Shown one piece after another: positions 31,499 to 43,900 of a stretch of DNA of 64,000 nt. Every line of letters starts with the position of its first letter. Position 1 is the stretch's first letter. The notes below the pieces were generated by a model that saw only the letters and a list, made by a program, of their open reading frames with translations, searched no databases and was not told the origin of the DNA. Origin of the DNA: Leishmania infantum JPCM5 (Eukaryota > Euglenozoa > Kinetoplastea > Trypanosomatida > Trypanosomatidae); contig NC_009397.2 in assembly GCF_000002875.2 (NCBI RefSeq), positions 480,737 to 544,736 of the forward strand. Reading direction: 5' to 3'. A program made the translations under genes and the position numbers.

Positions 31499-33223
31499 TC
31501 AACGTGGACGCTGCTGTCTTTCAATCTGCTGCTGCACGTCGCGCGAGATCTGGCACTCCTCCTCGAAGAGGCTGCGCAACGCCTGCGCACTCGTGATGCG
31601 GTGGTCGAACTCCCACGTGAACACAGGGCTCTCGTCCACCACGACGCACGGGTGTGCTTTCTGGTAGGCGGCGATGTCATCGATTTCCTCTCGTTCAACG
31701 CTTGGGTCGGATGCAGGGCAGCGAAGAATTTCATCTCTGCTGTCATACAGTGGCCGGAAAAACGGATCGCGCAGCGCCTCCACGGCGGTGGGCCGCTTTC
31801 GGGGATCGAAGGAGAGCAGCTTGGCAATCAATATGCCGAGACTAATAGGAATGTCCACGTTGAAGCCAAAGAGGGTGCTGTGGAAGAGGACCTGCGAGTG
31901 GACCTGGTTGCTCAGCGTTAGCGAATCCCGCCCTCGTGCAGTTTTGCGAAAAAGGATGTCGTTGATAAAGTGCTTGCCCTCTTCGCCACCCTCGAAGAGC
32001 GCGGCAACCTGCTCCGGCGTCTGCGGGACGCCACGCAGCCCCGGCGTCTCCAGAATCAACGCCAGCTGGGAAAGGTAGTTGGCACCGGTGAACAAAGGGC
32101 GGCGCAGCAGCATCTCGGCCAGGATGCAGCCGGCAGACCACATGTCGATTGCGTGGTTGTAGCGGCCCATGATGAGCAGCTCGGGGGCTCGGTAGTAGCG
32201 CGTGACAACGTAGTCGGTGAGGCTGTAGAGCGGGGGTTGCTTGGCGGCGTGAGGGGCGGATGATGCCCCACGGACTGCGGAAGATGACCAGCAGAATAGA
32301 CCCCAATCCTCAAGTTCTTTGGCACTCGACTCGGCTGCGGTCGCGACTGCCGTGAGAGTGCTCTCATGCGGCCAAGCAGGAACGCCGCCGCGGGAGAGGC
32401 CAAAGTCGCAGAGCTTCATGTCGCAGTTGCCGTTAAGAAGGATGTTACCCGGCTTCAGGTCACGGTGGATGACGCCGCTGCTGTGCACGTACACCAACAC
32501 CTTCATAAGCTGATAGGCGATAAAGCGGAACTGGTCCATCTCGATCTCCTGCGATGACTTCAGCAGGGCAGCTAGGTCTGTGTCCATGAGGTCGGTCACT
32601 AGGTAGATATCATCGAACGCGGCGGACGACGAGGCACCGGTGGGGACGTGGGGGCGCCCAACTTCCATCAACCGCACAATGTTCGGATGCCCTTGCAGGT
32701 ACCTCAGCAACTTGATCTCTCGCAGGATGCGGCGCCCATCCACAAGATCGTCGAACACCTTCGTCACCTTCTTGATTGCGACGAACGGAGACACCCCCCC
32801 GCACGCCAGCACACGGCGCTTGAACGGTTCCGAGTACAAGTGCGGAACTCGCACTGGCCCACCTCGCCCGGCTTCGTCCAGCACAGCACGCGTGCGGAAG
32901 TACACAGGCGCGTCGTGACCGCGACGTTGCCGCGTGACTATACGACCCCCTTCCTCGATGATGCGCATCGCCTCGTTGTAGTAGACGCTGGATGCGACGA
33001 GACGCAGGTCTACCGCAGCGCATACGACACCGTACGCGCCATACCCAATCCCGTTCAGCACCTCAAAGTGCGGCGCCACCTCGAAGACGGAGCCGCGCAC
33101 GTGATAGCTCTTTCTGTGCTCACTGGTGTAGTCGATCATCGCTGGCACATTGCTGCCACCAAACAGCAGCCCGTTGTCGCGCGCCGTCTGAATGAACGGG
33201 ACCGCTGCTTCGTTGAACATCAT
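31499..33223 (-). CDS. MPK7: MAP kinase with TDY activation motif and two large kinase-domain inserts (MPK7-like)
   Basis: A 574-residue CMGC-group Ser/Thr kinase. Glycine loop GIGYGAYGVV (58-67), ATP-anchoring VAIKK (lysine 151), HRDLKPGN (253-260), DFG (273-275), TDY activation lip (336-338) and YYRAPELL follow in order. The MAPK insert and the FDPRKRPTA helix are present. All catalytic residues look intact. Two insertions are unusual: about 75 residues between the glycine loop and VAIK, and about 55 residues between DFG and TDY. I recall the Leishmania MAP kinase MPK7 at this chromosomal position, implicated in growth control; the symbol rests on that. The frame is open 66 codons upstream from a GTG, but the family resemblance starts after the ATG pair at 33223-33218. 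Either Met could be used. Confidence 0.9.
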   Translation of the reverse strand: MMFNEAAVPFIQTARDNGLLFGGSNVPAMIDYTSEHRKSYHVRGSVFEVAPHFEVLNGIGYGAYGVVCAAVDLRLVASSVYYNEAMRIIEEGGRIVTRQRRGHDAPVYFRTRAVLDEAGRGGPVRVPHLYSEPFKRRVLACGGVSPFVAIKKVTKVFDDLVDGRRILREIKLLRYLQGHPNIVRLMEVGRPHVPTGASSSAAFDDIYLVTDLMDTDLAALLKSSQEIEMDQFRFIAYQLMKVLVYVHSSGVIHRDLKPGNILLNGNCDMKLCDFGLSRGGVPAWPHESTLTAVATAAESSAKELEDWGLFCWSSSAVRGASSAPHAAKQPPLYSLTDYVVTRYYRAPELLIMGRYNHAIDMWSAGCILAEMLLRRPLFTGANYLSQLALILETPGLRGVPQTPEQVAALFEGGEEGKHFINDILFRKTARGRDSLTLSNQVHSQVLFHSTLFGFNVDIPISLGILIAKLLSFDPRKRPTAVEALRDPFFRPLYDSRDEILRCPASDPSVEREEIDDIAAYQKAHPCVVVDESPVFTWEFDHRITSAQALRSLFEEECQISRDVQQQIERQQRPR

Positions 33224-34918
33224 GCTTGAGCTTGAGGGATCGGCGCTCTCCTCCTCCTTTTGTGCTGCCTGTTTATTTTCCTTTTTTTCCAAAGGCGGAA
33301 GTGGAACAACGGAGAGCGAGGAAAGTAGAAGAGATGGCGCCACGCACCCGCAGCGCAATGGAGTCGATAAGGAGTTGTATTGCTCTGTTGCAAGGTGTGT
33401 ACATTCTTTGTCATACACCACGATTCAAACGCCACTATGCCCCACCCACCCGCGACCCGTCACAGGCCTCATCGCGTCGCGCGAGGCAGCCGTTGGCACG
33501 CCCGGTACCGCAGTGCGCCGACTCAGTCACCTGAGCACAGCTTTGGACTCAAACTCTACCCACCATCCGCCCGCTGCGCAGGTCGCCGCACAGCAGCTCC
33601 CATTTCGCCGTTCGCCACGCGGTGCACCCCTCTCAGGGTGACACTCAGGTTTCCCCCACTAATGTGCGTAGTGAAGACTGGGGGATAGATACGTTCGAGT
33701 CACTCTCACAAGTTGCGCATCATACAGATGGCGCAAGCGTGTACGCTGCCGCAGGTCGTTCAGACGCAGCCCCATCCAGAGCCCGGCCGCCAGCATCAGC
33801 AGCGGCCAATCGCTCTGGCTTCCCCACCCAGGGTCGGGCAGCAACCCTGATACCACACTAATGTGGTCGGCATCATCAGGGAGCCGATGAAGCTGAAGAA
33901 AAGACTACAAGGCACACAAGGGCCCAGTATCTCTCTCCCATGCACTCACACGCGTACACACACCAACAAAACTACTACACTGGCCGTCAGCAGCCTCAGC
34001 TGCAGAGGACAGGGAAAGGTTGTTTGAGCTGCATCCGGTCCTCGTGAGCGACAGCTGCGATCCCCAAGCGTGACGATGCGTCGCGTTAAATGTTCACTTC
34101 GGGCTTGTTTTTCGCTTGTCTCGTGTCGAAGCTCCCTGAGCGTTGTGGGGGAAGGGGAAGAAGAAGAGAGGGACAGAATCGGTGGTAGCGATGGATGGAG
34201 CAGAGCCAGAGACAAGAGTAAAAGACGCTACTGTTCGACAGAGCGGCAGAGAGCACAGGAGCCATGTTATGCTGAATCCTCGAATGCCCCCCATTACCCT
34301 CAGCTTCACTACTCTCAACATTATGACGTCGTCCGGAGAACTTTCCACCTCCAAAAACGACTCCTGTGCGCCACGTCGAGAGCGCAAGAGAAGGGAGGAG
34401 AGAGGAGGTAACACCTGCAACGCAACAGTAACATCGCCGAGCCGATACGAACTCATGGCAGCTCGGCTGATCAGCACGGTGCTTCTTCTTGTGGAAGTGG
34501 TGTTTTTGGTGTTGTGAGATTCACAGGGATCACGAAGAATAGACATACACACTGCGTAGTGGGCGTGATTATGTGTCGCATGCTGCACAGCTTACATCAC
34601 CGGCAAACAAACCGAAAAGGGAAATGTGACAGAGGCAGACACACCAAGAAACACACACGTACGGAAAGAGAGGAAAACACACACACAAATCCGAAAAAAG
34701 AGCACTACTAAACATGGATACTCTCGGTACATCCACAAACGCCGACCGTCCTATCGCCCCCCCATCCTGTCAATGAGAGGTGCACGGGGCCCGCTGGGTT
34801 GCTGCGTCACGAAAGAAAAAAAAACATACTGACGCTTCTCGTTGCAGCGAGCTTCGGCGCTGCATTGTCTATGTTTCCTCATGCGCGTGTCCGGCACGCC
34901 GCGTGTGCCCGAGTCTGG
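33224..34918. other. Intergenic region between dynein heavy chain and MAP kinase
   Basis: About 1.7 kb with no gene recognised. It holds the inverted SIDER2-like copy (33391-33862) in what would be the dynein 3' UTR. The rest is A-rich and purine-rich. Confidence 0.75.
33391..33862 (-). repeat. SIDER2-like retroposon remnant, copy 3 (inverted, diverged)
   Basis: Read on the minus strand it aligns with copies 1 and 2: GGTATCAGGG at the start, a segment beginning GACCTGCGGCAGCG, a CTGAGTCGGCGCACTGC core, and an end at AAGAATGTACACACCTT. Divergence is much higher than between copies 1 and 2. It lies downstream of the dynein heavy chain in the same sense as that gene, the usual 3' UTR position for these elements. 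Confidence 0.6.
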
Positions 34919-37900
34919 CTACTCCACCACGTCTAGCAACAGGCCCACCCCCGCAATCACCCACTTACGCGACGGCTGCTTGCTCTTGAGATAGAAACCG
35001 ACAACAAAGCCGGGGCCACGAGCCTGTGTCTTGTACACGGGGCATTCGTACTGGTCACGCCGATCAATCTTGCTCAGTGGCAGGGAGCGGACTTGCATGA
35101 TAGGCATCTTGGGATACAGGTCCTTTAGACGGCTTTCCTCGATGCAGCCAGCCGTGCCATCCCACCGAGCCCCCTCCATTGCAAGCCCGGTCACGTAGCA
35201 ACCGTCGCGCGCGTTGGACTCGATCTGGTCGGCAGACTTCTTCAGCACATCCACAACCAGTGCCATCTGATCGAGATCAAAGCTGTTGATAATGGAGGTG
35301 GTCTGCATGATGGCGGTCAAGAATGACATGGGGTTGAAGAAGAGCGAAATATTTGTAACCTTTGGCGTCTGCAGGTCGGCGTTCCAGCTCACTAGCTGCT
35401 CATTGCGCGCCATGAAGTTCTCCACCCACGAGCCGAGCATGCGCTGCGACATGAAGGAGACGCGCGCCCATCGCTCCGGCATCTTGTCCAGGTAAATCTG
35501 ATCAAACAGCTCCTGCATCGCGGTGCTCATCGACAGCGCACCCTTCAGGCCAAGGTTCAGCTCCTCCAGCGACGCACGCAGGGTCTCAATAAGGATATTC
35601 ATGCGCTCGCTCTCCTGGTAGAAAACGTGCTGCTGAGGCGAGCGGTCGTCCTCGAGGCGCTCTGACAAGTCCTGCAGGTTGTGCGGTTCCGGCAAGCGCT
35701 CGCGAATCTCGTCGATCTTCTGCTGCACAATATCCTGCGGGCTCAGCATGTCGCCGCCGCTGTGCTTCTTGGGCTGCAGCTCGTTGATGGTCTTGAAGAG
35801 GACGTCGGCCTGCATCGTGCGGTAGTTTATCTCCGCGTTGGGGTGCAGGCCATACAGCAGCGGCGACTCAGCCGGGAAATCGTCGCTAGCCGTCAGCCAC
35901 TGCATGTACTCCTGGTAACTTGCCGGCGCCGGCACTGCAACGCCTGGTGCCAGCTGCAGGCCGTCGCAGCAGTCTGGGATGAGGTAGCTCTGCAGGTACG
36001 CCATGCACAGGACGCGATCCCAGTCGTCTGTGATGTGGCCACCGTACATGATCTCGCCAAAGACGTAGCGCAGATCCTCCCACGGCACCTTGGGGCGGTC
36101 CTCAATGTAGTTGGCCGCAACCTCCATGCACGTCGTGAGGTCGCCGGCGTTGAACGGGTACGCGCGGTTCCAGCCCAGCGGGCCGAACTTCTTGCGCTCC
36201 ACGACGACGGCGTGGAAGAAACACATGGAGAACATGATGCAGCGGTACTCGGTCGGCTTCGCGCTCTTCTCCCACGGCTCGTCGCTGAAGTTGCTCATGG
36301 CACGCACAATATTCTGCCGAATACCAGTCGGCGGCTCCGACGTCAGCTTCACCGAGCGCTGCAGGATACCAATAGGGATCACATTTGATGGCTCCGCGCT
36401 CAGGAACACGCGGAAATCCGGGTGCCCCTTAACGCCATCGAACTCGATCTCGTCATCCGTCACCACAATCATGTCGTTCTTCTTATCCCCCGCCGCGTTG
36501 CCACTGCCCGTCTCAGCACCGTCCTCGCCGTCGCCGATGTCCTCGTCCGTCTCCCCCTCCCCGCTCTCGCAATGCGAGGGCGCCGACTTGTCCTCTGCCG
36601 CCTCATCGTCGTGCTGCTCCTTATCGCCGTCGCCGACGCCTCCTGCAGCGGCGCTGCGTTCGCCGGCCTTCCGCTCCGCAATCTCCTTGCGAAGCTGCGC
36701 GACGCGCGTGTACGTCTCCGCGTACGTGTCGAGGCGCCGCTCCAGCGTGCGCAGCCACTTTTCCACCAGATGGATATTCGATAGTAGCGCCCACCCGCCC
36801 TCGGCAAAGCACTTGTCCAGCGCGCGGTCCGCCACCACCTCTTGACCTTGCCCCAGTGATACGTTGTAGAAATTCTCCCTGTCGTAGGTGTAACCCAGTT
36901 TGCGGCCCAGCTCCTCGACTGCCTTGACCGGGTCGACACCAGGGGATAAGATGAAGAAGAGCGGCGTCGTTGTGCTCGAGTTCTGGTACGAGACAGAGAT
37001 GTCCACTGCCTGATCGGACACAAAAAAGCGGCCGATAGTGGTGCCCACAAACATCTCCAGCGCTGCTGTGAGACGGTCTGGACGCAGGCAACGCAGCACC
37101 AGCAGGCGCTCGAAGTTAGAGAGGTTCTTCCACTCTCCTGGCATCTTCTCCACCTCCGGCTTCTCAAGCTCGCAGTACTGAAACCATCGATTGTTCTCTG
37201 CCATGTCGCTCGGCAGCAGGCTGAACGAGGGCGTTGCACCCTCCACTTCCGCCAGCGCCTGCACCGCATCCCAGTTCGGTTGCGTGCACCACGCCGTTAC
37301 CGTCTCTGGCCGCACCACGCCCGTCTTCTTCTTACCGCGGAGGAGGAAGTCCAGCTGTTTCAGATTGATCTCGTTGCGACGGCTCAGAATGGTGAAGGTG
37401 AGGAGGCTCGAGAAGATCAGCTTGTGGCGCTCAAACAGGCCGCGCGACACGTAGGCAAAGACATTCTCCGTGATCGACTGGGTGACGTTCGCCACGCGCT
37501 TTTTTACATCCTTCTTGTTCTCCGGCTGCGGTGCGCAGGCGAGAGCCTTGTTGAACACCACCATGAACGCCTCCAGCGAGTACTGGTACATGTGGTCGAT
37601 CTTCCACAGTTGGTCAATCTGGAAGAACAGGAGAGAGCCGCGCACCGCTACGTCGGTGTACCGCAGACGGTTCTGCGCGATATCCTTCTGTGTGACGACG
37701 GCCTGCGCGAAGGAGGCGTTGATGTCCTTCGCCTTCTTCTTGGTCGCCTCCAAGTTTTCGACCAGGGTGACGTTCTCCAGGATGTCGCCGGTTGCGTTTG
37801 TCAGCTCGTAGAGCAGTCCGTTCTCGCACTGCTGCAGCTCAATTGTCATGGTGTTCATCTGTCGAATCAGCATGCCGCGTTTATTCTCCAAGTCTGGTCG

Positions 37901-40900
37901 CTCTTGGCTCACCACGACCGCCAGCAGCTGATCCTCCAGACCCGTCTCTGTCACCATGAAGTTGATCAGGGTCGTCTGCGCGTTCACTTCAGGGCCGTAG
38001 TGAGGGTTGCCGAGCTTTGTCTGCAGAATCAACCGGAACTTCGGGTTGTACTCCACTTCGGTAGCGCCGAGCTTGATGAACTCGCGGCCGCCCTTGCGAA
38101 ACGTCTGTCGACTCAGAACGCCGTCGAGAACGGGCTCCACAAACTCGCTGAGACCCTCGATAAGGCACGGAAGGCCCTCCTCGATGCACGTCTGCAGAGT
38201 GCGCTGCCAGCCCTTCTGTGTGGTCTGCACAACACGCAGGCCGTTCTTCTCCTCACGGGTGCGAATCCACTTGATGCCTTGCAGCTGCGGGTCGATCATG
38301 AGCGGCCAGCGCATGCAGTTGTTGAGAATGGCACCGTTCTCGGTTGAGACACGATCAGAGGGGAGTCCCTCGTTGTTCCACGACGCCACCGCCGCCTCCG
38401 AAGTGAGCACGTCCATCGTCACGTCAAGACCCTCCGTCATTGGAATGCCCAGCTTCTTGATTTCCGGCAGCCAGTCCTGCTCCACTATCTGCTCGCGGAA
38501 CGCCTTCGAGAAGGGCCCAATATAAGACACGAAAGACGCGCTCAGCAGCACGTCGCCGACCAGCAGCTTTGCGGCCTCCTTTAGCTTTTCGATGGTGGCA
38601 CCCCAGCGCACACTCTCGTCCGCCAATCCGCTCACAAGGCGCTGCGCCAGGTTCATCTTCATCTGCGTTTTCTTCGCCTTGGCCTCGATCGCGTCGGCCT
38701 CGGCCACGGCCTCATCGTACTGGCTGACCAGAGCGCCAAGCTTGGCCTGCAGGTCCGCCACCTTGTCTTGAATTTTCTTCAGCGCTGCGCGGCTCGAGAC
38801 AAGACGCTGCTGCGCCTCCGCGAGTCGCTCCTCCTTCGGACGCACCTCGCAGCGGACGGTGTGGTAGCGGTTCATGCCGATGGCCCACTTGCATAGGCCG
38901 GCCGCCGCGAAGGACTTGTTCCTGATGATGTCCGGGTCGAAGGAGGGGTTGTTGATGTACACCTGAATCTGGTCGATGCACACCTGGGGAATGTTGTTCA
39001 CGTCGAAGTTGCGCAGCTCCGTCAAGAAGCGATCCACCTGGTTCATCATCTTCTTGCACTCATTCCACGACCGCTGCTTCATCGACGGAATCGAGCGCGG
39101 GTTCGACGTGAGCACCAGCACGCAGATGGCCACCATCTGCACATCTTCCGGGGGCTTGCCGAGATTCTTGAGCTCCGCAATCGAGGCCTTGTCAAGAGTA
39201 TCGAGGGCCGCCAGCGCCTCCTGGACGAGCGGTTGCGCCTTGGCCAAATCCTCCTGGCACTGCTTCTCGAACGACGTCACCTCCTCTACGATCTTGTTCG
39301 TCTTCGACTCCTCCTTCGCCGCAATCGCGCTCTGCTCCTCCACGACGGACTTCTCACGACCCACCGTCTCGAGAAGTGCTGCCGTCTTCTGTCGCGCCTC
39401 CTCCACCTCCACGCTCTCCCGCTGAAGCACCTCCTGCAGCCCCTGCACTTGCGCCCCTGCCTCCTTGATCTTATCGATACCGCTCACGAGGCGATCCGTT
39501 TGATCACTATTCTCCTTCCGCTTCCGGGCTAGCAAGTCCTTGTAGAAGGCGATCAGTTCGAGGAACGACTTGGGTGTCGTGTAGGCGTGCCGCTTTTCCT
39601 GCGCGTAGTACTCCTCGCACGTCTCCGTCACCTTTATCTGGCAGTACGCCATGAAGTCCGCAATGTTCTGCGTCATCTCCTCGCCTCCCAGATCAATCTC
39701 GGAAAGGAAGCGCTGCGCCACCGACCGAAGCGCCTGCTCCGGCCAGCTCAGGAACCAGTCAATCACGGTGGTGTTGGCCAGCGCCGGGAACTGTCGGCAC
39801 CACGCAGCAAAGTTCTTGCTCACGGGCGAGAAGCAGAGAATAATGTGCAGGTTCGAGCGAACCTTGTGGATGAAGTGTTCCCAGCACACATCCGGATTCG
39901 AGTAGTCGGCGACGCCGGAAGCCTTCACCTCGTTTACGACGGAGGCGATGATACCATCGCGCTCATCCTGGTTGAACAGCTCCGGCACGTTACCACTGCT
40001 CAGCATGTCGTTCAGGTACACCAGCATGTCCACCGACACAATCTGTGTATCTGTGATGATGAACGCGAACGGGTACCCGCGTACACCGCATTTTCGGTAC
40101 AGCTCCTGCATGTCGTTGCGGAAGTCATTGATGTCGTACGTGCTCGTCACGAGAATCTGGAAGATGTCGTGTCCGTTGATGTACGACGCAAGTCGCGCCA
40201 AGGACTGCTTACCAGAGCCGCCAACGCCGACCAAGAATGCATTTCCGCGCGGGTTCGAAGTGATACGGGCAATGCGGCAGACATGCTCGATGGCTTGGTT
40301 GAACAACACAAGGTTCATGGAGGCGTAGTTCTCGTTGTAGTCCGCCAGCTTCTTGCGCAGGTAGGCGCCGGCCTCGTCGTAGTTTGTTTCATCGTACACG
40401 TTCTCCTGCCCGTCTGGCGTCGTATGGAACGGCGCCCACAGCAGCGGCTCCTCCATCACATCCTTCGCCTTCACGTCGGTGAACCCGGCTCGCATAATGA
40501 CTTCCTGAAGCAGGGCGTCGTAGCGCTTCATGTCGGCGTCATCGGCCATGCGGTCGCGGAACGTGCGGTTGCACTCGTGCACCCAAAGACGGACCAGCTG
40601 CAGGCTGCTCTTGTGCAGCTTCGGGTTGGACTTGCACAGGCCCTGGAAAATGTTGAACATCTCACGCATGTTCCATTGGTAGTGGAACTTGATTGCCGTC
40701 GGGAAGAACAGCTTCGCCACATTCGAGTGAAGCTCGATCGTGGCGTTTGTGAGCAGCGTCGTGAGAGTGTCGCGGATGTCCCGGGAGAATGGCTTCGTGT
40801 GCGCCTGCAAAATCTGTCCGTAGATGCTCACCAGGTCTGCGCGATCCGGCATATTCGTCGAGAAAACGGCGAAGTGGCGCAGCAGACGGTCGAGGATGGT

Positions 40901-43900
40901 AAAGGTGCCGGATTTGGGGTTCATCGCAGCAACATACCGCACGTCTACCACCTCCTTCTGCACAATCTTGACGCGATCGTACCAGAAGCCGTAGCCGACG
41001 TGCTGCTGCAGCAGCGCCACGGCCTCCTGCGTGCCGTACTTGTCTGGCGTTGGCATGTTCATGTCATCAAGGAAGAACACGAGCTTCTTGCGATTCGGCG
41101 GGCCGTAGGTGCGGCCAGAGCGCTTCTCCAGCGACTGCTCCATCACCCCCTGCAAACCAGAGGATGAGGTGCGGGCGTTAAACGAGACGACACGGAACAC
41201 CACCTTCTCGTTGTCCAGCGAACGCAGCTTCGACATGATGAGGTTTGTCTTACCAGTGCCAGCGGTACCCACCAGCATGACGCCCTTCGCGTTGTCGACA
41301 AAAAGGCTCATGAGATACGACATGCGCACCGTGTCAGCGGTTTGCACGGACACAGACGACAGCTGTATATCCGCGTCCATCGTGTAGGGCTGAACGAGCT
41401 CCGTCCATGGCTTCCAGTCGAACAGCACAGCGCCGCTGTCGTCCTTGGTCTTGTCTATGTAGTAGTCGAACACCGATCCGGCGTCGGAGATTTTCATGCT
41501 CGGGAACTCCTTCTTCCACTGGTTTGAGAAGTTGAGCCGCATGTCAATGCGGCCGTCGGAGCTCGGCAGCGGGCCGCCAAAGGCCCAGATGGCGGCGAAG
41601 ACAAAGTACTTTTCGTACACCTCGAAAGGGTTAGAGTTCTTCGCTAGCTCCTCCGGTTCAATCGTCTTGAAGATACCGTCGAGGAGGAAGCAAAGCGTTT
41701 GTACCACGTTGATGTCCATCACAGACACGATCGGCCGCATGCTGCGCTTCCAGAACTCAAAGATGAACGGCACATACTTGTCGAAGAGGTTATCGAGGAT
41801 CACACCTTCGCGCTTCTCACGCGACGCGATCCACTTGTCCTTGAACGGGCCCCAGCCCAGATCCGATTCGTTGATGAAGATGACACCGGCCCGCGACACT
41901 GTCGCCGGCGAGGCGTTGCGCAGATGCGACACCTCGAAGATCATTCGCATCGAGTCCGTCAGCGGAATGCGTTCATTCGACACGAGCGTCAGCATCTTGT
42001 TGTCGTCCATCACGGTGTTCATCGACTCAATCCACTCTGCGTCGATGATGCCGTCCAACACGATCCACTTCATGTTCTTCTTTTTCTTCGACTCCACGGC
42101 ATAGTCGCGGAAGATCGTCGACAAAATGCCGTCGCGCCACTCCTTCTGCGGGGTGAAGTAGCCGTACAGCTCATTGGAGGAGATCGCCTTTGGGTTGAGG
42201 CACGACGAGACCGCTTTGGCCTTCCACTCGTCCTGGTGTAGCTTCGTCAGCGCGCCCTGCAAGCACCGCCAGCACTCAGTCTTGCCCGCACCGGCCGCAC
42301 CGAGGATAAACACCGAGTGGCGTACATGCAGCAGTTCCTCGTACTGCACGCACTTCAGGATGAAGATGTCGTTCTCGCCCGGAAAGTTGCCCTGCTCCTT
42401 GCACATCGCCTTGCATGCAGCGACCAGTTCCGGCTTGTTCTTCTTCGGCACATCGAGGTTCGGGAAAAGCGAGCGGATCAGACCCATGAACACGTACACG
42501 TCGTCCTTGCTGAGCTTCGCCATGTTCGTGTCGCGGAGGGCGCGCATCAAAACGTTGCGCTCCGGAAGATCAGGATCACCGCGCTTAAGGGCGCCAGCGA
42601 TGTACAAGACAGACTTGACGGCACGCAAACCCCAGTCGTAGTGGTCCTGCGGTGACAGCAGCTCCTTGTTCAGACGATACAGTGTGACGAACTTCAGCGC
42701 AAGATCCTTGGCGTCGCCGAAACCCTCCGCGGCCAGCATGATCTCGCAAATGTTCTTAAGGTCCGGCACGCACATGGCGCACGGACGGAAGAGCGACTTG
42801 ATGTTCTCCGGCAACTCCGTACGACCGGCGTAACCCGGGTTCATGGTAATCCACATGCCCACGGAGCGCTTGAGCGAGATCTCCTCACCCACGAAGCGGA
42901 AGCGCGACTTGTTCTCCTTGAGCGCGTTCAAGATGGAGCCCACCTGGGTCGCGACGACAGAGAGCACCTCAATAGAGATGCGGTTGAACTCATCGAAACA
43001 GCCCCACGAGCCGGACATAGCGAGGCCCTTGAAGATCTGGCCGAGAGTAATGTAATTCATCTGATCGGAGCAGTTGAACACGTAGCACGCAATGCCCATG
43101 TTGCGCGCCAGATCCTTGGTGGTCTCTGTCTTGCCCGTACCAGCCGGCCCAGCTGGGGCGCCGCCCTGTTTCAGCCGCAGCGCCTGCGTGAGGGTGATGT
43201 AGCAGCGGTCCGTCAGCTTTGTGATGACAAGACAGCCGCACAGGCCGATGTACTCGTACCCGTTGGTGAAGTCGGCGTCGGCGATCCGGATTTCGCTGCC
43301 CTTGTTCTCGTCCCAGTAGTAGCGAAGCTGCGACTGCCAACTGAAGGCATCGACGGAGTCGATGCGGTCGTCCACCATGCTCTGTACGATGTCCCGGTTG
43401 TGCACGTCGATAGTAATGAGGTGCACTAGCATCTTGCGCTCCGTCGACGAGCGATCTAGCAGCACCTCCTTGATGAGACTGTCCAGCTGCGACTTTTGGC
43501 TCTTCAACAAGTCCTTCATGCCCATATCGTTGCCCTCCTCGATCTGCGTGAAGGCTTGATGCACCTCGGTCGTGAACCAGATACGTGACGCTACGATGAC
43601 CGCCTGGCACGGGTACTGATAGATCCACTCGTTTCGCGGCTTCTCGAGATAGCCCGCGTTCGCCTCCCTAATGTGCACCTTCATGCTGCGCTTCATACAC
43701 TGCACAAGCCCCTCCAGCCAGCTTTCAACCGCGCCGTCGCATGCAAAGCTCTCCGTCAGTGTCACCCTCTCTCCCTGGATTGACACCATCTCCCACACTT
43801 CTTCCGCGCCAGCGTGGGGGTACGGGTTATTGTCAAAGGTGAAGGAGTCAACGGATTCGATGATCTTGCTCATGTGCACAATGACCGCACGCGGGTCGGA

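Noticed and set aside
37280..38347. 355-codon open frame on the plus strand
   Set aside because: Antisense to the dynein heavy chain AAA region, low-complexity His/Leu/Glu composition.
39587..41167. 526-codon open frame on the plus strand
   Set aside because: It lies fully antisense to the intact dynein heavy chain. The sequence is a His/Leu/Val/Arg-rich mirror of GC-rich codons with no domain, as expected for a shadow frame.
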